Source of the DNA: Rhopalosiphum padi
Taxonomy: Eukaryota; Arthropoda; Insecta; Hemiptera; Aphididae
Length of the DNA: 64,000 nucleotides
Reading direction: 5' to 3'
NCBI RefSeq assembly: GCF_020882245.1
Contig: NC_083598.1
Location: forward strand, 43,437,858-43,501,857
Shown here: piece by piece, positions 50,101-59,870 of the stretch
Layout of the letters: every line of letters begins with the position of its first letter
How positions within the stretch are numbered: position 1 is the first letter of the stretch
Notes under the pieces: generated by a model
The model's input: only the letters and a program-made list of their open reading frames with translations
Database searches by the model: none
Told to the model about the DNA's origin: nothing
Program-made: the position numbers and the translations under genes

Positions 50101-51962
50101 CGTATACACGACTCCGGGACTATTGTTTAATTATAATTATAATCAACGGAAACGATATCAATATTATGTTATACTGTTGTCATTATTATTTCTTATGAAT
50201 ATTACATATAATACGTATAAAATATGTATTGAGTATTATAGAACACCATAACTATTAATACATATTGCTTATGTTTTTAAATAAATACTATTATTATATT
50301 ATCGTACCGCGTTTAATATTAATATAATATGATTAGGTGTTCTTGTTCACTCGATATCTTATTTTTTCCAATGTTCTCAGTTGGTTATTTAATTTATATG
50401 CGTACGCTCACTTGTAAATTTATCTAATAGTTTTATTTCATCTATATTATAGGCCTCAACAACAAAATAGGTATGGGTGGAAGAAAAATGACTTCTGGTA
50501 GTCAACTTCCTAACGCCGGAGTAACCAACAGCGGCACAGCGACTTTGACTAGACCCAGGCCTCAGCCCATAACGGGAACACCTCCTCCTGACCAAATTGA
50601 GAAATTCGATCAGAAAATAATACAGACTTGTAACCTGTTTGGATTGAATCTGGTAAATATTTTCAAGCAATAAATTATATAAGAATTATTTAGGATTTTA
50701 AATTATATTTATGCATATTTTAATGTACTGGCATAATATTTCTCTTCACGGTAACGAGTATATACCTTTTGGAATGTATTTCATATTATATTTATAGTAG
50801 TAATTTGTTATTTTGATTAAATTTACAATAAACCATGGACTAAAAGTTTTATTGACACATCTAAACTTAATAATAACCTTTGAGAAAGTTTTTACCATTA
50901 AAATTGGAAGTAATTTAAATCAATCAATAGTTTTGGATAAATTACTTTTAAAAATAACTTACTTTATGCGTTACTTAGACATTAACTATGTTACTTTCAC
51001 ATTAAAAAGATAAAAAAATAAAAAACGAGTATATTTCTCTGATTTTTTGTCAATCGAAAACGACGAAAACCGACGTATAAATAGTTTAAAGTCATAAATC
51101 CATTAGCCCATTATATAAGTAAAAGCAGGTATAACTTGAACACGACAAAAAATTGTTAATATTAATGTAGTCCAAAACATCGAAAACTTAATTGTAACTC
51201 GTTAAAATGTAAAAAATATTTACGCATTATAGAAATTTATATTTTATATATTATGATATTATTATTTTTTCTATTAATTAAAATTATTTTAATTATAGAT
51301 ATTCGAATTGGTAATGCGTTATTCTATTTTAGGAGTAATGTCCATTACATTATTTTCGTTACTTAAAAATTTTTAACAATATTACGTAATAAACAAAGTA
51401 TCATCATTACATCAATAACGTGTTACTGTCGTTACGTTCTGCCCACGGCCCAACAACTGGGTCTTGGCAACTGAATTTCCATCGGAGGGTTAAAAACTGA
51501 AATATAATTTCATAGCTCTTCAAGATCAGTATCTAAACATTATGCATATACTTTAAACTATAACTATAATAAAATAGGCAATTAATGGTTATAATCGTGC
51601 TGTAGGTGACAAGTTTATAACGTAACTATTTTTATTTTCCAGGAAAGACCTCCACCATTACCTCCAAGTCGATCTTACACGATATCTGGTAATACAAAAA
51701 TGGGATATCCGCAAAGCCGTATTATGAAAAAATCTTTTCCTGGTATGTATATTGAATTTCACAATATTCAATAAATCGATATCTAATAACGTTTCAATTT
51801 TCAGAAGAAGGAAACTGTGATGTCGCGCTGATGAAAGGTGACTCTGTGATTGTGGTGGGTACATCGAACAGGAGAGGACACCTGCTTGTCGAGCACTGCA
51901 ATAGAAGCTTGGACGTGCCATTCCAATTTTTGGAACTAAAACCAAGACCTGTCGCCATCTAA
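22890..51962 (+). CDS. dachs: Class XX unconventional myosin, Dachs-like (18 coding exons, 1,154 aa)
   Basis: Full gene span; coding exons are listed separately. Residues 1-60 form helices with a Leu heptad pattern (L41, L45, L48, L52, L55, L59). Residues 61-214 are low complexity with poly-Asn (91-104). The motor spans about 215-947, with P-loop GVSGSGKT (300-307), switch I-like SNSESSRIG (350-358), switch II DMFGFE (624-629), DSLAKALY (538-545) and PHFVRCIKAN (841-850). One IQ motif lies at 970-980, PPPLPP at 1072-1077, and an SH3-like C-terminus at about 1103-1149. N-extension, motor, single IQ and short tail is the reported layout of Drosophila Dachs (myosin XX), which acts at the apical cortex below Fat/Dachsous to restrain Warts and promote Yorkie activity. 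The Drosophila motor was reported to bind actin without ATPase activity. All introns are GT-AG with consistent phases. Orthology is inferred from architecture; automated labels could be myosin-XVI or IXb. Confidence 0.85.
22981..34063 (+). other. dachs: Intron 1 of the myosin gene (11,083 nt)
   Basis: Bounded by GTAACG and TTTCAG. It is mostly AT-rich with no accepted exon. CpG-richer patches occur at about 24.6-24.7, 27.1-27.6, 30.4-31.3 and 32.0-32.35 kb. Large first introns commonly hold enhancers; that role here is inference. Confidence 0.75.
30090..30108. repeat. (TA)n microsatellite in intron 1
   Basis: Uninterrupted TA dinucleotides inside the first myosin intron. Confidence 0.8.
34064..34387 (+). 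CDS. dachs: myosin XX exon 2 (N-terminal extension, coiled coil and poly-Asn)
   Basis: The exon opens after TTTGCTCTTTCAG and closes before GTACTA, phase 1 to phase 1, residues 31-138. It starts with a Leu-heptad helix (HLQQRLRSLSTELVTLRNSL), then Gly/Ala/Gln-rich sequence, a poly-Asn tract of 5 Asn, Ser, 8 Asn, and a Ser/Pro-rich segment (KSAPSSPSKS, LPPPVLPRTS). The poly-Asn is encoded by an AAC/AAT repeat and may vary in length between individuals. Ser-Pro pairs are possible phosphorylation sites. Confidence 0.85.
34247..34288. repeat. (AAC/AAT)n trinucleotide repeat encoding poly-Asn
   Basis: Coding trinucleotide repeat in exon 2 giving 5 Asn, Ser, 8 Asn. Mixed AAC and AAT codons suggest some age. 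Confidence 0.9.
34388..36678 (+). other. dachs: Intron 2 of the myosin gene (2,291 nt)
   Basis: Bounded by GTACTA and TTGTAG. AT-rich, nothing else recognised. Confidence 0.85.
36679..36989 (+). CDS. dachs: myosin XX exon 3 (end of extension, start of motor)
   Basis: Acceptor TACTGTTGTAG and donor GTAAGT; enters in phase 1, exits in phase 0, residues 139-242. The first two thirds are Gly/Ser/Thr/Pro-rich with no recognised domain. From about residue 215, DLIHLPGPLTEDAVLKALQ begins the motor; it corresponds to the 'DLT.L..L.E..VL..L..R' entry segment of other myosins. The exon has markedly higher GC than the flanking introns, as expected for coding sequence. Confidence 0.9.
40175..40205. repeat. 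(TGA)n/(CGA)n trinucleotide repeat
   Basis: Eight TGA units grading into CGA within intron 3. It gives a poly-Asp run in a chance ORF, which I do not accept as a gene. Confidence 0.85.
41109..41136. repeat. (AT)14 microsatellite in intron 3
   Basis: Uninterrupted AT dinucleotides. Confidence 0.85.
42133..42152. repeat. (GT)n microsatellite next to a (CG)n run
   Basis: GT run preceded by CGCGCGCGC, both alternating purine-pyrimidine and thus Z-DNA-prone. Confidence 0.8.
42265..42286. repeat. (TA)n microsatellite in intron 3
   Basis: Uninterrupted TA dinucleotides. Confidence 0.8.
42790..42961 (+). CDS. dachs: myosin XX exon 4 (motor, N-terminal subdomain)
   Basis: Acceptor GATTGTTGCAG and donor GTTAGT; phase 0 in, phase 1 out, residues 243-299. 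TNVGPILLCMNSYKDIG matches the myosin 'Y..SGPILVA.NPYK' strand-loop. The exon continues to the strand just before the P-loop (PQAIILSG), and the P-loop is split across the intron. It follows a 5.8-kb intron. Confidence 0.93.
43138..43310 (+). CDS. dachs: myosin XX exon 5 (P-loop to switch I)
   Basis: Acceptor TTTAAAG and donor GTAAGT; phase 1 in, phase 0 out, residues 300-357. It contains the P-loop GVSGSGKT, with Lys306 and Thr307 intact, where conventional myosins have GESGAGKT. It ends within switch I (NSESSRI), where conventional myosins have N.NSSRFG. The intervening loop is short and rich in Gly and Ala. Confidence 0.93.
43583..43742 (+). CDS. dachs: myosin XX exon 6 (motor, post-switch I)
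   Basis: Acceptor TTTTTTTTCCAG and donor GTGGGT; phase 0 in, phase 1 out. GHFIEVQVTDGALYRTKI followed by YFLDQTRVV matches the myosin 'GKFI.I.F...G...GA.I..YLLEKSRVV' region. ERNYHIFYQLL of other myosins corresponds here to EKNYHIFYQMLAGLSQEE. Confidence 0.93.
43848..43964 (+). CDS. dachs: myosin XX exon 7 (motor, upper 50-kDa region)
   Basis: Acceptor TTCATTTTCAG and donor GTATGT; phase 1 in and out, residues 411-450. It reads KLNLEGYSPSNLQYLMQGD followed by DEAEDAIRFQSWKSCL. This is the segment after the FHIFYQLL motif, where other myosins have L.L...Y.YL..G and a D...F..L...L helix. Confidence 0.93.
44085..44332 (+). CDS. dachs: myosin XX exon 8 (motor, upper 50-kDa region)
   Basis: Acceptor TTCGCAAAG and donor GTAAGT; phase 1 in, phase 0 out. 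The helix IPFMDVVRVLAAVLLLGNVNF matches the conserved '...V..ILAAVLHLGNV.F' helix. It is followed by LASVARLLGI and a Thr/Arg-rich segment leading towards DSLAKALY. By the counting rule of 16 residues before D(A/S)LAK, the TEDS position falls near Thr521/Gln522, so regulation by head phosphorylation is unclear. Confidence 0.93.
44653..44952 (+). CDS. dachs: myosin XX exon 9 (DSLAK helix, Ser-rich insertion, switch II)
   Basis: Acceptor CGTTCCACAG and donor GTACGT; phase 0 at both ends, residues 533-632. RDSLAKALYCRTV matches the conserved 'RDALAK.LY..LF' helix. Residues about 560-616 are a Ser/Ala/Asn-rich insertion longer than the usual connection in this position. The exon ends with GSIGILDMFGFEEPK, in which DMFGFE is switch II (conventional DI.GFE). 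Confidence 0.93.
45496..45669 (+). CDS. dachs: myosin XX exon 10 (relay helix region)
   Basis: Acceptor AATTTACAG and donor GTGAGT; phase 0 at both ends, residues 633-690. EHLCINLCAETMQHFYNTHIF matches the 'F.Q..IN..NE.LQ..F..H.F' relay helix. DEGIHCDVEVDYVDNVPCIDLI matches 'EGI.W..I...DN..C.DLI'. Confidence 0.95.
46237..46426 (+). CDS. dachs: myosin XX exon 11 (lower 50-kDa region)
   Basis: Acceptor preceded by a T-run and TTACAG, donor GTATAG; phase 0 in, phase 1 out. TGLLSMLDVECSINGSVELYL corresponds to 'GIL..LDEE.......D...'. KSFGIQHFAGRVVYDASDFL corresponds to 'F.I.HYAG.V.Y....FL.KN'. Confidence 0.95.
47575..47746 (+). CDS. dachs: myosin XX exon 12 (lower 50-kDa region)
   Basis: Acceptor TGTTATTTCAG and donor GTAAGT; phase 1 in, phase 2 out, residues 754-810. 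ETNKDVVPDDLVSVFHKQSC continues the '(K)N.D.L..DL..L...S' motif. The rest runs through the loop 2 region towards the actin-binding helix. Confidence 0.93.
48462..48673 (+). CDS. dachs: myosin XX exon 13 (actin-binding region and SH1-like helix)
   Basis: Acceptor TTGTTTCCAG and donor GTAAGT; phase 2 in, phase 1 out, residues 811-882. FHTRLDNLLRSLVHARPHF followed by VRCIKAN is the hallmark 'F...L..L...L....PHFVRCI.PN'. VMRQIRSLQVLETVNLMAGG is the SH2/SH1 helix, with the usual SH1 Cys replaced by Met879. Confidence 0.96.
48764..48962 (+). CDS. dachs: myosin XX exon 14 (converter)
   Basis: Acceptor TTTTCATCAG after a 90-nt intron, donor GTGAAT; phase 1 in, phase 2 out. GYPHRMRYKAFNLRYKML matches the converter start 'G(F/Y)P.R..(F/Y)..F..RY..L'. 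AFGKRHVFLS matches the '.G.TKVFL(R/K)' converter end. Confidence 0.95.
49801..49964 (+). CDS. dachs: myosin XX exon 15 (lever arm with single IQ motif)
   Basis: Acceptor TTCATGTTTCAG and donor GTACGT; phase 2 in, phase 1 out, residues 948-1002. VRQHLEKLRWQ is the end of the converter and start of the lever arm. AAVLIQCTWRSWRTRRKW is an IQ motif (IQ...R....R) for calmodulin or a light chain. Only one IQ is seen, as in Dachs. Confidence 0.92.
50453..50652 (+). CDS. dachs: myosin XX exon 16 (tail, low complexity)
   Basis: Acceptor TATATTATAG and donor GTAAAT; phase 1 in, phase 0 out, residues 1003-1069. The exon is Gly/Ser/Thr/Pro-rich (TLTRPRPQPITGTPPPDQ), then forms a short helix (IEKFDQKIIQTCNLFGLNL). 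No recognised domain. Frame continuity with both neighbours supports it. Confidence 0.88.
51643..51742 (+). CDS. dachs: myosin XX exon 17 (tail, proline motif)
   Basis: Acceptor TTATTTTCCAG and donor GTATGT; phase 0 in, phase 1 out, residues 1070-1102. ERPPPLPPSRSY is a class-type SH3/WW/EVH1 ligand motif, followed by a Ser/Lys-rich basic linker. A proline ligand next to an SH3-like domain suggests adaptor binding or intramolecular contact (inference). Confidence 0.88.
51805..51962 (+). CDS. dachs: myosin XX exon 18 (C-terminus, SH3-like; stop TAA)
   Basis: Acceptor TTCAATTTTCAG after a 62-nt intron; phase 1 in, residues 1103-1154, stop TAA at 51960-51962. The pattern ALMKGDSVIVV, then GHLLVEH, then VPFQFLEL resembles the GD, beta-strand and 'VP..YV' elements of an SH3 fold. 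It lacks a clear ALYDY start and the ligand-binding Trp, so it may be SH3-like without standard peptide binding. Confidence 0.9.
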
Positions 51963-52345
51963 CATAATATTCCCCTTAATGTAGACATTGATGCTCAAAC
52001 ACGAAACTTATGATCAAACGTTAATTTATGTTCGCCTTATGTATTATATAAAATATTGATTGTTGAATTTCTAGTGTAAAAAATTATATATATACGCTGC
52101 CGAAAAAAATGCTTATCCTAATAATATAACTGTTAACTAACTGTACTATATATTTAAAAAAAAATACATTCTAGTACAAATTGATGTTTTTCATGCCTGT
52201 CATGGAAATATAATTTTATATTTAAGTAATAAATATATGATATATATTTATCATAAAATACGTCATTATATAAATATTTTAAGTTTTAATTATCTTTAAA
52301 GGATTTATTTAAAAGAAATTAACTATACGATGTAATAAATTATTG
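51963..52345 (+). other. dachs: 3' UTR of the myosin gene with AATAAA signals
   Basis: AT-rich sequence after the TAA stop. Canonical AATAAA hexamers lie at 52228-52233 and 52334-52339, the latter followed by a T-rich stretch. A 3' UTR of roughly 290-400 nt is likely; the cleavage site is not determined. Confidence 0.55.
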
Positions 52346-55300
52346 TTTTATTGTTTTATATTATGATTACAATTGTGCCAATATTATATACTATGAATAC
52401 TCATTAAAGATGAAATTTCAACTTGTTTGTATCAAAAATCCAATTTTTAATTCACAGCTCGTTCATCGTAATACGATTTTATTATTTGTGTGGAATGAAA
52501 ATGACAAGAGACCTAAGACGTTACCGTAGAATACAGTAACTACTTCGCAGGCTATCGAAAATATCAGAACATTACGATTTTCGATGTTCATAATCATAAA
52601 TATCTAAAATAATACTATTTACCTAATTATTACAAATAATGTATATTATAATATATTATATTTGTAATATTGTTATATATTTGTAATATTTTTAAATATT
52701 AGAAAATGCGTTTATTTTGTTCTACAGAAATATTTTGTGTAATGTGCTAGATGTCTCTCTTTTCTGACCATTCGCCATACTCTATGACTATGACAGAGAT
52801 CTACACATTTATTGCTAATAATAAGTGAGTCACTTAAAACTAAAACAAATTCTATTCCGCGACAAAATTATAAAGTGGATATTAGTTGACAGAATAATGA
52901 TATGATCGGCGGGATTCGGGGCGTTTGAATACCTTTCGTGTTTCGTCAATGTGAAATGATTATTTGAATTACGCTTGCAAGTTTCTATTGCGTATAGATA
53001 ATAATATGGACGGTGCGCGGTCGAAAGGAAATAAGAGAATTTTGGACTTTTTTCGATTATTACACGCCATCTAGTGGAATAAAAAATTCTTCGTACCTAG
53101 TGTTGAAGATGTCTAATAATATCCTGTTTCCAGAAAACTAGTGACTTAAGTAGTGATTAGCTTATTTTCTTTTACCCGCGCACCATCCATATAATTAATC
53201 GTCCAACACACCACTATACTTGATAAGCCGAGTTAACACGGCCCAGTTGATACCCAGTAATTAATAAAATATAAATTGATGAATTAGAAAAAATTACATA
53301 AATAGTTTATATGACTCGTTAAACCGCAGCCCATTTGTTGTACATTTAGGTTGGACTTTTTTCCCCCGAATGGTTACACTCTCCGCCCATAAAAAGGTTA
53401 TGCAGATATATGCCATTGGATGACAACAATCAAAATTGGTGTATTGAATATTTGTGTGTCGAATGACAAAGTTCGATCACTTGCGTGTGACGTGGATCGT
53501 CTGAATTTTGAAACGTTCGAATCACATGAAAATAATATTATTTTGGCGCTGATATGTCGCAAGAGTTGCCTACGTCGAACCCCTCAAAAATAGTGATCTT
53601 ATAATAATATTATCGATAAAAATTATTTATTTTTATTCTCGTTCCTCCGCGAATCGAGTAGGTTAACGTTTAACGTTCAATTGACAGGCTCACTTTAACT
53701 TAATATTGGTATACAGAATGATTCGATATCTTAAGTTGCACTGTATACTATATTAGATTCGTAGCGTAACGATGAATTTTACAACAATGTATCGATGTAT
53801 GTGATGTTTTTGTGTTTGTGCACATGATAATTAGTAGTGAATAATATACTTCGATTTTCAATCTGAGGATGGTATTAGATAGTAAATTGGATCTAAATCA
53901 AAAATGTCTAGTATTTTTCAAAGTAATGGGAAAAGATAAAGAAAAATGGGAATTTTCACGCAAAACCAGTTTTCAATAAAATCAAATTTTTGTTGTAATT
54001 TAAAAACTAATATTCATAGATACTTGGAATTTACATTAAAATTTATTTTTACTTAAATTTTCTATAAATGGTACAATTTTTAACATATTTTGACTCTTTT
54101 TGAACTATTTATAAGCATGAAAAATGTTTGATTTTTTAGCATTTTTTTTATGCCGATAAAAAATGTATAAATGATGGGTAAAAAAATGGATAAGTAAATA
54201 TAATACAAGGTTCTCAATAAAATATTAATTTTCCAATTAAAAAATATTAAATATTTATAATCACAATATTTTTTTATAGGCATTTAAATATACTTTCGAA
54301 ATTTAATAAAAGGTTCTTTACAAGTTGAGCAACCTGTTGGTAAATATTTCTACCGGAAAGTCAAATTAATTTTTAATGACCGTTCAAATTTTTTTTCGAC
54401 ATTTGATATTCAACCGTATAATAACTACTTCTCCTCAAACAATTTTTGTTCTTTGTTGTAATTCAATTATTTTGCAATAACAACGTATAAAATCTTTAAT
54501 TTTCAATTTTTTTATCAATATAAAGTAATATTAAATACAAAATAAATGACTAAGTTACAAAAAGAAAAACATTACATGAAATATACTTGATAATAAAAGC
54601 TGACTGACTGTCTCCGCTCAAAACGTTTTTCGTTTTTGGATAGTCAATGATACATCAATAAACTTAAATTTATCACACCCATTAAAGTGATCCGCTTGAC
54701 ACCTAATGTACAGTAGAAATGGTACCCACTTGTCTACTTGTTTAATATCATTCATAAACGTAGTTTTGTGGAAATATCGTATTATTTTTATCCGCTTGAC
54801 GGAGACGGCAACGACAAATAATTATCTACTATTTTCGACTACCTATTATAGTGGTATAAATTATAAACTCTCTTTTATAGTCCCTCGTAGAAATCGCTCT
54901 TAAGTACATCCAGCGTTTTTGTATTTATTTATTTATTATTTTTTTTTTTTTTTTAATAAATAGCACTTTTCACTTTTTTATGTGTTTGTTACACTTACTA
55001 AATAATGATACACAATAATAAAATTATGTTACAATTTGATTTTACAATATTGCACTATTTGCATTTAATAAATTCATAAGTATTTAAAACCCGAATTGAC
55101 ATTGACCAATTTTAATTTTAATTAAAATCCTTTGGTTTTATTTTTATAAATAAGTTGAAAAATATTTGCTTAACGTATTTTGATACAGTGCTATAAATAA
55201 TAATAAATATATAAGTGGATACACACTAATTAGATTGATCGAATGCGAACGAATGATAAATGGTTCGTTAACTTAATAACCTTCAAACCTTAGGTCGTTG

Positions 55301-55776
55301 CTGATATTTATATCAAAACACGAAAATAAGGTTAGATCCTAAAGTGTCTTAGAGCGCTATCACAAAATGTCAGTAAATTTTGCTAAATCGCTAATTACGG
55401 CAATTGCGTGAACTACAATTTATTGCGATTCGCAATATCTATGTTTGACAAAGTAATATATTTTTATTATAATTTTATTCGCATCTCATATCCCATAACT
55501 TATAAGTTGAAATGTTAAATTCTTATAACTTAAATAAATAGTACGACTTTAAATTGTGACATTTTTTCGATCGGCTAAGCAAAAAAAAAGACAAAATTGT
55601 AAATTAAAAAAATAATAAACCAGTAAATATTATAAACATTTCTTACAGTATTTGTACTTCATCATCAAGTTTTTTTCTAAAAAGCATAATATTAAACATT
55701 TTAATAGAATTTTTTTTTGTAAATATAAGGTTTACGAGGTTATGTAATAGAAACATGTATTAACTATACATGTTTT

Positions 55777-56393
55777 TATACAGTGTGATTCATCTAACTT
55801 GGCTACCATAATTTATTAATTCAAATTATGATTTTCGTATTATTTTAAATATACTTAAACTTAAAAGACCATAATCTCAAATTATTGAGTATTTTGTACT
55901 AAGTACTTAAGGAGTGCCATGTGGACATACAAATTTCTATTTCGTCAAATCAGAAACTTCTCTTGTTTATTGTACATTATTTATTGGGTAGTGTTTTTAA
56001 AAATAATTGTAATTTACGGTTCAAAATTCAAAAGAGTAGTTTATTAATTTTTTATTAAAAGGTTTAAAAGTAGGTACTAATCATAATAATATATAGTCCT
56101 TAAAAATAGTTTTACACAAATATAAAATAAATGTAATATTGAATCAAATGTTTATTAATTATTATACTTTGATCTTTTTTTATAAATTATAAATGTTGAT
56201 AGATTATTTATATTAATTACTAAAACATATTTCCCATTCACCATAGCCTCCATATCTGACCGATTACAACGGGCGAATGGAACTATATTATGCTAAAAAT
56301 ATCCGCTATAAAATTTATATTAAATTATAAATTCTACATTTTGGAAGAAAAAATAGAGAATGAGTACCTATGCGCGATGAACTACCCTGTATA
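55777..56393. mobile_element. Candidate TIR element (617 bp), TATACAG-type ends
   Basis: Left end TATACAGTGTGATTCATC and the reverse complement of the right end, TATACAGGGTAGTTCATC, agree at 15 of 18 bases. The TATA at both ends would fit a TA target site as in Tc1/mariner-like elements. The interior is AT-rich with no open frame. Related internal words recur elsewhere in the window, so it may be a family member. Boundaries are plausible but not proven. Confidence 0.45.
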
Positions 56394-58543
56394 ACCTGTT
56401 TAAATTAATTTCATCTTAAATGCTGAAAATATGAAAATAAGCATATAATGATAAAAAATAAAATAAAATTACATTAATAATTATTTTTTATTTGTCGATT
56501 AATCGAAAAAGCTATTGAATTTAAACAATTTTCATTATTGCTTTTTCTTGAATAACGTTTTTAGAGCTGTTAATAAATACCTTTTATTGTGTTTAAGCAT
56601 ATATTAACTACGATTCATTGTTATTCTGTACAGCTGAGAAAATGTTTACTATTTGTATTTTGTCGCTTACAGATTTATCAATTTAAAACTAATATTTACC
56701 GACAGATATTCGACTTGTTTTTTGATCATTGCCTTCTAAACTTCACACTATATAGCTAATAAATTCGACGCCCTTGTACAAAATAGTCAAACGCACGTGT
56801 CATCTTTTGTATTTAAATATAATGAATTATAATAATATAGCTACTTATTGGGTAAAATATGTATAAAATATAATGATATACAATACATTACAATACAATA
56901 TTATTATATAATAACGCGACAATGTTAACTTGTACACATTATATAATTCGTATACCGCCTATATATACAAGGTGATTTATTTTTAATATAAACACTAATT
57001 TTCTCGAAAACTAATAACGTTTTAATAAATGGACATTTTTGAAAAAATTCTATTTTAGATTCTGGGCAAAGAATGTACAGTTTTACAATAATGTGTTTTT
57101 TTTTTATTCAGTTTTGTGTCAGAAATCGTTTTTCCTAGTAGATATAATTTTCCGATTATCAAATTTGAGGTAGATTTTTTGGTAGCAAATTAGATCTATA
57201 GTTCGAACTTTAAAAATTCTAAATATTTTTTTAAATAATCGGAAACATAACGAAAAAAAAATACTAAAATTTGTTTAAATTTTATTCTTGTTATTAAAAT
57301 TATTATATGGTACCCTTCAGCCTTGATGGTTATCAAAAAGTTAGACTTCGGTTAGAATCATTTTTCGTCGTTTCGATTTATCATTGAATTCAAATTTAAC
57401 ATGTCTTGCATTACACTGAGACTACTGATACTTAATTAAGAATTACACTCGACACTTAAAGTATATAGTGGAGTGGTTAACTACTTGACAGTTTTTTACA
57501 ATTTATTTTTTGGTTATCAATTTTTAAATTTTTAATTGTTTAAATGAAAAAACATAAATTATTAATTTCACATTCCAAAATAGAATATTTTTCTTAGAAT
57601 TAAAATATATAAAAATCGAATTTTGAACACGTAGTTTATCAATAATTATAAATTTATAAGTTACAGCTTATATAAGTATTCAATGACTCTGCATAGCATT
57701 TTTTTTCTAAAAAATGTTGTTCTGTTATTTATAAATTTACAATATTTGTTGAGAATTCGCAATATTTTTAGCATCTACTGCTTATATATTATACAATTAT
57801 GCATAACCATCATGGTTATTATATCGATAGATCTGGATGTTTTTTTTTGTCACCGGTAGTCTACGTCATAGAGTAATGTGTATACACTATAATATTTTGT
57901 ATAATATTTTTAGTAGAAATTTCTGTGATTTGACGACACTATAGGTAACTTTAATTAGTTATAGTTCAAATAATGTGTTCTGTATATGTACAAACGCCGT
58001 ACTAATGCTATGTTATTATACTATAAATTTCAAGTGTATATTTTTTTGTACACAAATTACAATGATATTAATTTGCAGCATTTGAGAATTTCATAATATA
58101 TTAATATCGCTAATCCGGAATCTGAATATTATATAATATTATAACGTATGCAATATGACGTGTTTGATATATACCTTCTACTATCCGACCTGTATGGCCG
58201 TATCTGACGATTTAATGACGAATATAACAGATTAGTAAAAAATATTGTTTTGTACCAAACGTGTTGAAGGTCAAACGTGTTTATGGGTTTTTATTAAAAA
58301 CAAAATTACATCTGAAAATCTGGTTTTGACGATTATGCATCCACACAATATAATAATATATTATACTGCACACGTGCAATATATTTTGTGTTGTTTTACT
58401 TGCAATAATAATAATATAATGTACGTATATACATCGTGTAATTTCTAATTGAAATTTGTACCCACCGTGAAGGTTTTGCATTTATCTCTACTTGCAAATT
58501 GCAACACCGACACCGTATATACCTATGATACTATAGTCTACAA

Positions 58544-58732
58544 CAGCGTTTTTCGACCTGCGGGTCGCGATTGCTTTGGCCGAGGGTCGTGGTGGTTAAA
58601 AATAATAAAACGCCGATTTACAAAAATGAACCTTTCGTTCAAAATTTGGCTTTCCCAACGATATGATACAAATGTATACTTAATATAAATAGGGAGGGGG
58701 GGTCGCGAGACTAAAAAGGTTGAGAAACGCTG
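58544..58732. mobile_element. hAT-type MITE (189 bp), CAG...CTG ends
   Basis: Left end CAGCGTTTTTCGACCT and the reverse complement of the right end, CAGCGTTTCTCAACCT, match at 14 of 16 bases. Both are followed by a GGGTCGCGA-like stretch of the kind known from Charlie/Zaphod-related hAT elements. Flanking 8-mers GTCTACAA (58536-58543) and GTCTATAA (58733-58740) match at 7 of 8, fitting the 8-bp hAT target duplication. No coding capacity. Confidence 0.82.
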
Positions 58733-59499
58733 GTCTATAACACAATATAAATTATAATCATTCAAATTATATCATTGTCCACCAAACCCTATATTGTTGT
58801 AAATTACGAAAATATTATCATGTTTATGTTTTACTTTCTAATTACATTATTTTCAAATACCAATTCGATTGAACTGAACATTCGATTATTATTCAATTTT
58901 AACTGTTTCAGACTTAATTCCATTGTGATATACATAAGACATAAAGTCATATCATCATACAGACAGACTGCTAAGACAAATATTATATAATGTACTAATT
59001 TAAAAATGTATAATTATATTGTCATCAAACAGATATTTTGCAACATAGTACCTAATTAAAAATTATTACATAATAAACTGCACAAAAATAGAGTTGTTTG
59101 ATACATAAATATGATGACATTTTTAATTTATTGTGATAAAACAAGCAATATGCAATGCGGTGCGTTATGCCGTTATTGTGTTAGTATATGCGTGTGTTAA
59201 ACATCAATAAAGAATCCCAATGTCAAGAACCGTTTTGCAACGATTTAAATGTATAATAATAAATGTCCATTTTTGATACCTTATTAGACACAATTCAATT
59301 TTTCGTAATTAGCACTATATATAGATCCAATTCAATAGTACTTACCTGTTGTCTGTAGGCCTGTTACCTATACAATAACTATTTTTATTATATTATTATC
59401 TATTTAAAATATGACAATTTACAATCTGTAGTCTATACAATATAAACAATATAAGTATAATAAGTTAGATGATGGTAAACTGGTAAGAAATTAAAAGGA

Positions 59500-59870
59500 A
59501 AACAAGTCGCCAGTGGCGACACCCCAGGCCCCAACAATATACAATAACTTTTTTTGTTTTTGTATTGGCGTAAAACAGATCATTAAGACCACTGGCCACA
59601 ACGACCCACTTCTTCACACCCTTCTCTGACTTTTGCCACCTCTTCTGGATTCTCTACTCTTATCAATCTCAGGACCTGATGCACGCGGTGTCATATTGTA
59701 ATCGTTGTCTCGGTCGTCGCCACTTCCTGAGGGTCTTTTCTTTTCCAATATCCACGTCCTACAAAGTCATTTTTTTCCTACACAGTCAACAGTTTTCTTT
59801 CTGCGTCCTTGTCCAACAAATCCTTCATTACTACTAATATGTCCGGTGGATTGAACAGTTCATTCGAATC
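59500..59870 (-). pseudogene. Possible degraded coding relic (antisense)
   Basis: This stretch is less AT-rich than its surroundings. On the reverse strand it shows coding-like fragments in shifting frames, for example NPPDILVVMKDLLDKDAERK, then KRKDPQEVATTETT, then RVENPEEVAKVREGCEEVG, separated by stops and frameshifts. It is most likely a decayed retroelement or pseudogene. I cannot name the family. Confidence 0.3.
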
